NCBI RefSeq assembly: GCF_900110375.1
Contig: NZ_FODN01000004.1
Location: 1 to 64,000, forward strand
DNA length: 64,000 nt
Direction: 5' to 3'
DNA from: Flavobacterium sinopsychrotolerans
GTDB taxonomy: Bacteria > Bacteroidota > Bacteroidia > Flavobacteriales > Flavobacteriaceae
The notes beneath the pieces were generated by a model, which was not told where the DNA came from, did no database searches, and worked only from the letters and a program-made list of their open reading frames with translations. Shown here piece after piece: positions 60,351-64,000 of the stretch (within the stretch, counting starts at the first letter, position 1; each line of letters opens with the position of its first letter). The position numbers and the translations under genes were made by a program.

Positions 60351-62618
60351 CTATTTATCTCTGGTAAACGGTATTTTTTGTCCTTCAGGAACTGTCATGT
60401 CAAATCCGTTTAAATTGTCATTAAATTGAAATTTAAGACCCGCTTGTTTCGATTCAAAACTGTTTTTTCCAGTTGGTTCTACTGTGAAACTTGGATAATT
60501 TGTTATCAAAACATTTAACGCACCATTTTTCTCTGAAAAAGTAATTTTAAGTGGCGCCATTTTTGTAGAAAAAGTTCCCAAATAGTCATCCAGAATTACA
60601 TCTTTTTCAACCAAACCTTTATCCGCAGTCCAAGTGTTATTTGCAGTATTAGTATCCGGTAAAACATGATCAGGGTCTAATGTAATACTTTCAATTTCTT
60701 CATTTGAATTGTGTTTGAAAGACCAAGCTTTGTTTCTTTGCCAAACTTCAACCGGTAATTTCACACGCGTTAGTTGCCCGCTTTTCGTTTTTACGTCTAA
60801 ACTTACCGGCATTGCCATTTTTTCGAAATTTTCAATCGAAATCACAACTCCTTGTTTTGGATCATTTTTAACGTATTTTATCGAATTAATTCCTTGGTCT
60901 AATCGCCAATTATTTTGGAACCAACCTCTCCAAAACCAACTCAAATCTTCACCTGCAACGTTTTCAATTGTTCTAAAGAAATCGTCTGGTTGTGGATGTT
61001 TGTATGCCCAACGCTCTATATAAGTTTTCAAAGCCAAATCAAAACGCTCTGGTCCAATAACTTGTTCGCGCAAAATCACTAATCCAGAACTTGGTTTAGA
61101 ATACGCCAAAAGACCAATATTTGATTCCTTCATGTTATCCGGAGAACTCATTATAGTTTCAAGAGTTGGACTTGTATACACTTCCGCTCTTTGATGCATA
61201 TCAACCGGCTTTTCTTTGTACTCGCCATTATTAAAATCTACAGAACTTAATGAATTAATAAAAGTATTAAAACCTTCATCCATCCATGCGAACAGCCTTT
61301 CGTTAGATCCAACAATCATAGGAAACCAAATATGTCCAAATTCATGATCTGTAACGCCCCATAAATCTGCCCCTTTTGACTCCCAACTACAAAAAACAAT
61401 TCCAGGATATTCCATTCCACCTTCGTTTCCGGCAACATTTGTAGCCGCTGGATAAGGATATTCTAACCATCTTTTAGAATAATTTTCAATAGAAGCTTTT
61501 GTATATTCTGTCGAACGTCCCCAAGCTGCATCACCAGCACTTTCCACTGGATATACAGAAACAGCTAACGATTTCTTTCCGCTTGGCAAATTTATTTTTG
61601 CTGCGTCTAAAATAAATGCCGCTGAAGAAGACCAAGAAAAATCACGAGCATTTTTGATTTTATAATTCCATGTTTTAGTAGTTGCTGAAACAATCTTAGA
61701 TGTATTTTCAACTTCGGCAGCGGTACGGATAAAAACTGTTTTATCACTTTGTTTTGCTTGTGCCAATCTACTTTGTTCTACAGTAGAATAAACAGCTGTA
61801 GGATTAAGTAATTCACCAGATGCAACCACAATATGATTCGCTGGAGCTGTAATGCTTACATCAAATTCCCCGTATTCCAGATAAAATTCCGATGCTCCTA
61901 GGTATGGATTTGTATTCCAACCACGTACATCATCATACACACACATACGCGGATACCACTGCGCTATGGTGAAAATCTTACCATTTTTAGTTTCTAAAAC
62001 TCCCATTCTGTCCGAACCTTCAAAAGGTGCTATAAAAGAAAAGTCGATTTTGATTTTAACAGAACCACCTTTTGGATTTAATCCCTGTGGCAAAAAAACC
62101 TGCATTCTCGTATCCGTAATCACATATTTTGCAGTTGCTTCAGTAGCTACTCCTTTTACAGTTGTGATAACTTTCACCGATTTGATTTTATGACCACCAT
62201 CAAAAACTTGGCCTTGAGCCCCATTTCTGCTTCCTGTCAAAGGTACAATTGCATTTCCACGAGAATCTGCTTTGAATAAATTCTGATCTAAATTCATCCA
62301 AACAAAAGCCAATTTATCCGGGCTGTTGTTCGTATAGGTGATGATTCCTGTACCTGAAATCTCGTTGTTTTTTTCATCCAGTTTGGCCGTTAATTTATAA
62401 TCAGCACTGTTTTGCCAATATTCAGCTCCTGGCTGACCACTTGCAGATCGCGTACTTGTTCCATTTTTTGAGTAAAAATGTGGAGCAAAAGCATCATGAT
62501 AATCGTATTTTGAAACTGCATTACCGGATGCATTTGTTGGGGTTTGTTGCGCCGAAACGGCCGTAACTCCCAATAATAAAGTCAGATGTAAGATGACTCC
62601 GAATCGAATATTTTTCAT
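60351..62618 (-). CDS. Secreted M1-family metallopeptidase
   Basis: A 755-residue exported zinc aminopeptidase. The ATG at 62618 begins a clear signal peptide ([16 protein letters not shown]); a longer reading adds 20 residues. The N-terminal beta domain holds [19 protein letters not shown]; the catalytic core has [11 protein letters not shown] and the zinc site HEFGHIWFP with the third ligand E in [11 protein letters not shown]. The C-terminus is beta-rich ([21 protein letters not shown]). It degrades peptides in the periplasm or on the surface. Confidence 0.94.
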   Translation of the reverse strand: MKNIRFGVILHLTLLLGVTAVSAQQTPTNASGNAVSKYDYHDAFAPHFYSKNGTSTRSASGQPGAEYWQNSADYKLTAKLDEKNNEISGTGIITYTNNSPDKLAFVWMNLDQNLFKADSRGNAIVPLTGSRNGAQGQVFDGGHKIKSVKVITTVKGVATEATAKYVITDTRMQVFLPQGLNPKGGSVKIKIDFSFIAPFEGSDRMGVLETKNGKIFTIAQWYPRMCVYDDVRGWNTNPYLGASEFYLEYGEFDVSITAPANHIVVASGELLNPTAVYSTVEQSRLAQAKQSDKTVFIRTAAEVENTSKIVSATTKTWNYKIKNARDFSWSSSAAFILDAAKINLPSGKKSLAVSVYPVESAGDAAWGRSTEYTKASIENYSKRWLEYPYPAATNVAGNEGGMEYPGIVFCSWESKGADLWGVTDHEFGHIWFPMIVGSNERLFAWMDEGFNTFINSLSSVDFNNGEYKEKPVDMHQRAEVYTSPTLETIMSSPDNMKESNIGLLAYSKPSSGLVILREQVIGPERFDLALKTYIERWAYKHPQPDDFFRTIENVAGEDLSWFWRGWFQNNWRLDQGINSIKYVKNDPKQGVVISIENFEKMAMPVSLDVKTKSGQLTRVKLPVEVWQRNKAWSFKHNSNEEIESITLDPDHVLPDTNTANNTWTADKGLVEKDVILDDYLGTFSTKMAPLKITFSEKNGALNVLITNYPSFTVEPTGKNSFESKQAGLKFQFNDNLNGFDMTVPEGQKIPFTRDK

Positions 62619-62791
62619 TTTCTTATGATTTATATCACAAATTAATGAAAAAAAAAGAGATTTTTGAGGTATTGCCATAGAAATGATTCTACTTTAAATA
62701 AATAATATGTAACTTAAATTGAATTAGATTTAAAAATTATAAAATATATTTACCATAGAAAATCAATTTTTAAATTAAAAGACAAATAATT

Positions 62792-63646
62792 TTGACAACT
62801 ACGATAAAACACGGGAATCTTTCTGCAGAAATTAAACATTTTGGCGCTGAATTAATTTCCTTAAAAACAAATCAAAATAGAGAATACATCTGGGAAGGAA
62901 ATCCAGAATTTTGGGGCAAGCACTCTCCTATTTTATTTCCAATTGTCGGTACATTAAAAAATAATTCATTTCATTATAACGGAATTAAATATCATTTGTC
63001 ACGACATGGTTTTGCCAGAGAAATGGAGTTTAAATTAATCGATGCAACAGAAAATAGTGCTACTTTCTCCATACAATCTTCTGAAAAAACACTAAAATTC
63101 TATCCGTTTGAATTTGAATTGCAGATCATTTATACATTACAAGACAATAATTTATCAATTGAATATAAAGTCATTAACAACGAAAAAACTGCAATGCCAT
63201 TTTCTATTGGAGCGCATCCTGCTTTTGCTTTGCCAAATCAATTCGAAAATTACACTCTTGTTTTCGAGAAAGAAGAACCATTAGAATATTACCTTTTGGA
63301 GGATGATTTAATTTCAAATAAAACGAAGAATTTAAACGTTCAGAATAAGCGGATTCCACTAACGTATGAATTGTTTAAAAATGATGCTTTAATTTTTAAA
63401 ACATTACAATCTAATGCCTTGACGATTTTAGAAAATGAAAAACCAATTTTAAAGGTAAATTTTGAAGATTTTCCAAGCTTAGGAATTTGGACTAAAATGA
63501 ATGCGCCTTTTCTTTGCATCGAACCTTGGTTTGGATATTCGGATACCAATGAAAATTCCGGAAATCTATTTGAAAAAGAAGGCATTCAAATTTTAGAATC
63601 AAATAAAACTTTCCATTCAAAATTCAGTATCGAAATCTTTAATTAA
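62792..63646 (+). CDS. Aldose 1-epimerase family protein
   Basis: A 284-residue galactose-mutarotase-fold protein of the LacX/YeaD-like group. Visible are FGAELISLKTNQNREYIWEGNPEFWGKHSPILFPIVG, the catalytic His region YHLSRHGFAREMEF, and SIGAHPAFALP. It probably interconverts anomers of a sugar or sugar phosphate. The start is a TTG at 62792: no in-frame ATG lies nearby, and MTTTIKHGNLSAEIKHFGAE matches where relatives begin. The next gene starts 8 bp after its stop. Confidence 0.9.
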   Translation: MTTTIKHGNLSAEIKHFGAELISLKTNQNREYIWEGNPEFWGKHSPILFPIVGTLKNNSFHYNGIKYHLSRHGFAREMEFKLIDATENSATFSIQSSEKTLKFYPFEFELQIIYTLQDNNLSIEYKVINNEKTAMPFSIGAHPAFALPNQFENYTLVFEKEEPLEYYLLEDDLISNKTKNLNVQNKRIPLTYELFKNDALIFKTLQSNALTILENEKPILKVNFEDFPSLGIWTKMNAPFLCIEPWFGYSDTNENSGNLFEKEGIQILESNKTFHSKFSIEIFN

Positions 63647-63653
63647 AAAAAAT

Positions 63654-64000
63654 ATGCTAACTATAAATTTCAGTCCATTTCCAAATTTAGAAACCGAACG
63701 TTTACTTTTGAGAAGAGTAGATTCTAATGATATAAAGGAGATTTTCGCATTGCGATCTAATCCCGAAACCATGAAATATATTCCAAGACCTTTAGTAAAA
63801 ACGAATGAAGATGCGTTAGAACATATTGCAATGATTGACAGTAAAATAGATAGTAACGAAGGGATAAATTGGGCTATTACGTTGAAAGATAACCCCAAAC
63901 TTATTGGAGTTATTGGTCACTACAGAATAAAACCCGAAAATTATCGCGCCGAGTTAGGTTATATGTTGCTTCCAGAATATCATGGAAAAGGAATTGTTTC
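63654..64000 (+). CDS. GNAT N-acetyltransferase (RimJ-like), truncated by window end
   Basis: The first 115 codons of a GNAT protein, cut by the window edge. It begins MLTINFSPFPNLETERLLLRR, the standard RimJ/RimL-type start, and reaches RAELGYMLLPEYHGKGIVS, the acetyl-CoA binding beta-bulge region. It lies 8 bp downstream of the epimerase and is likely co-transcribed. The target may be a ribosomal protein N-terminus or a small amine; this cannot be told. Confidence 0.9.
   Translation, partial: MLTINFSPFPNLETERLLLRRVDSNDIKEIFALRSNPETMKYIPRPLVKTNEDALEHIAMIDSKIDSNEGINWAITLKDNPKLIGVIGHYRIKPENYRAELGYMLLPEYHGKGIV

Overview
The window looks like chromosome of a Flavobacterium-type bacterium (Bacteroidota). 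The DNA is very AT-rich, start codons sit behind A-rich leaders rather than strong Shine-Dalgarno sites, TAnnTTTG-type -7 promoter boxes recur, and gene content is typical of the group: SusC-like TonB receptor with an N-terminal carboxypeptidase-like domain, a type IX secretion sorting domain, menaquinone genes, choice-of-anchor and DUF4331 proteins. I see no tRNA, rRNA, CRISPR array or prophage.

Layout. 1-1262: an IS3-family insertion sequence with both terminal repeats. 1.3-20.8 kb: a dense, one-directional block of stress-type genes: half-length DUF892, aldehyde dehydrogenase, two ene/enone reductases, Dps, SDR, DUF2383, a MlaEFD lipid-transport operon, DUF4382 lipoprotein, CsbD-like protein, an outer-membrane barrel followed by two 50-residue membrane peptides, YtxH and holin-like proteins, a repeat-rich kinase fragment, and an Ig/ice-binding-like lipoprotein. 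20.8-27.2 kb: OmpA protein, NTF2-like and DinB-like proteins, APC permease, AI-2E-type exporter. 27.2-39.8 kb, mostly minus strand: menC, menA, menB and menD interleaved with TPR, UPF0173, paired bacterial PH-domain, CvfB-like and DUF2853 genes, plus an M28 peptidase. 39.9-42.3 kb: GNAT, Dus and glutathione peroxidase. 42.4-48.9 kb: TonB receptor, TPR lipoprotein and split DUF4331 proteins, divergent from an ECF sigma/anti-sigma pair. 48.9-54.9 kb: secreted beta-helix/propeller, fibre-like, barrel and T9SS-sorted proteins; then an AraC-type regulator. 56.5-64 kb: agmatine-to-putrescine genes aguB and aguA split by a choice-of-anchor lipoprotein, M1 peptidase, aldose epimerase-like protein and the start of a GNAT gene.

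Main discovery. Nine promoters in the 1.3-19 kb block share a composite signal that I have not seen described. Box 1 is GTGAATNATATAAC. Box 2 (NTATAAY) starts exactly 21 bp after the TATAAC-like half of box 1. A NANNTTTR -7 box follows, with its TTTR starting exactly 32 bp after box 2 (31 bp at the Dps gene). Box 2 lies where the -33 promoter element normally lies. I read this as a two-turn-spaced direct-repeat operator for an unidentified activator of a general or envelope stress regulon. Its targets visible here are the small membrane protein at 1503, DUF892/aldehyde dehydrogenase, Dps, the 8451 protein, an RskA-like lipoprotein, DUF4382, CsbD-like, the barrel/YtxH/holin operon and the ice-binding-like lipoprotein. 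No cognate regulator is obvious in the window.
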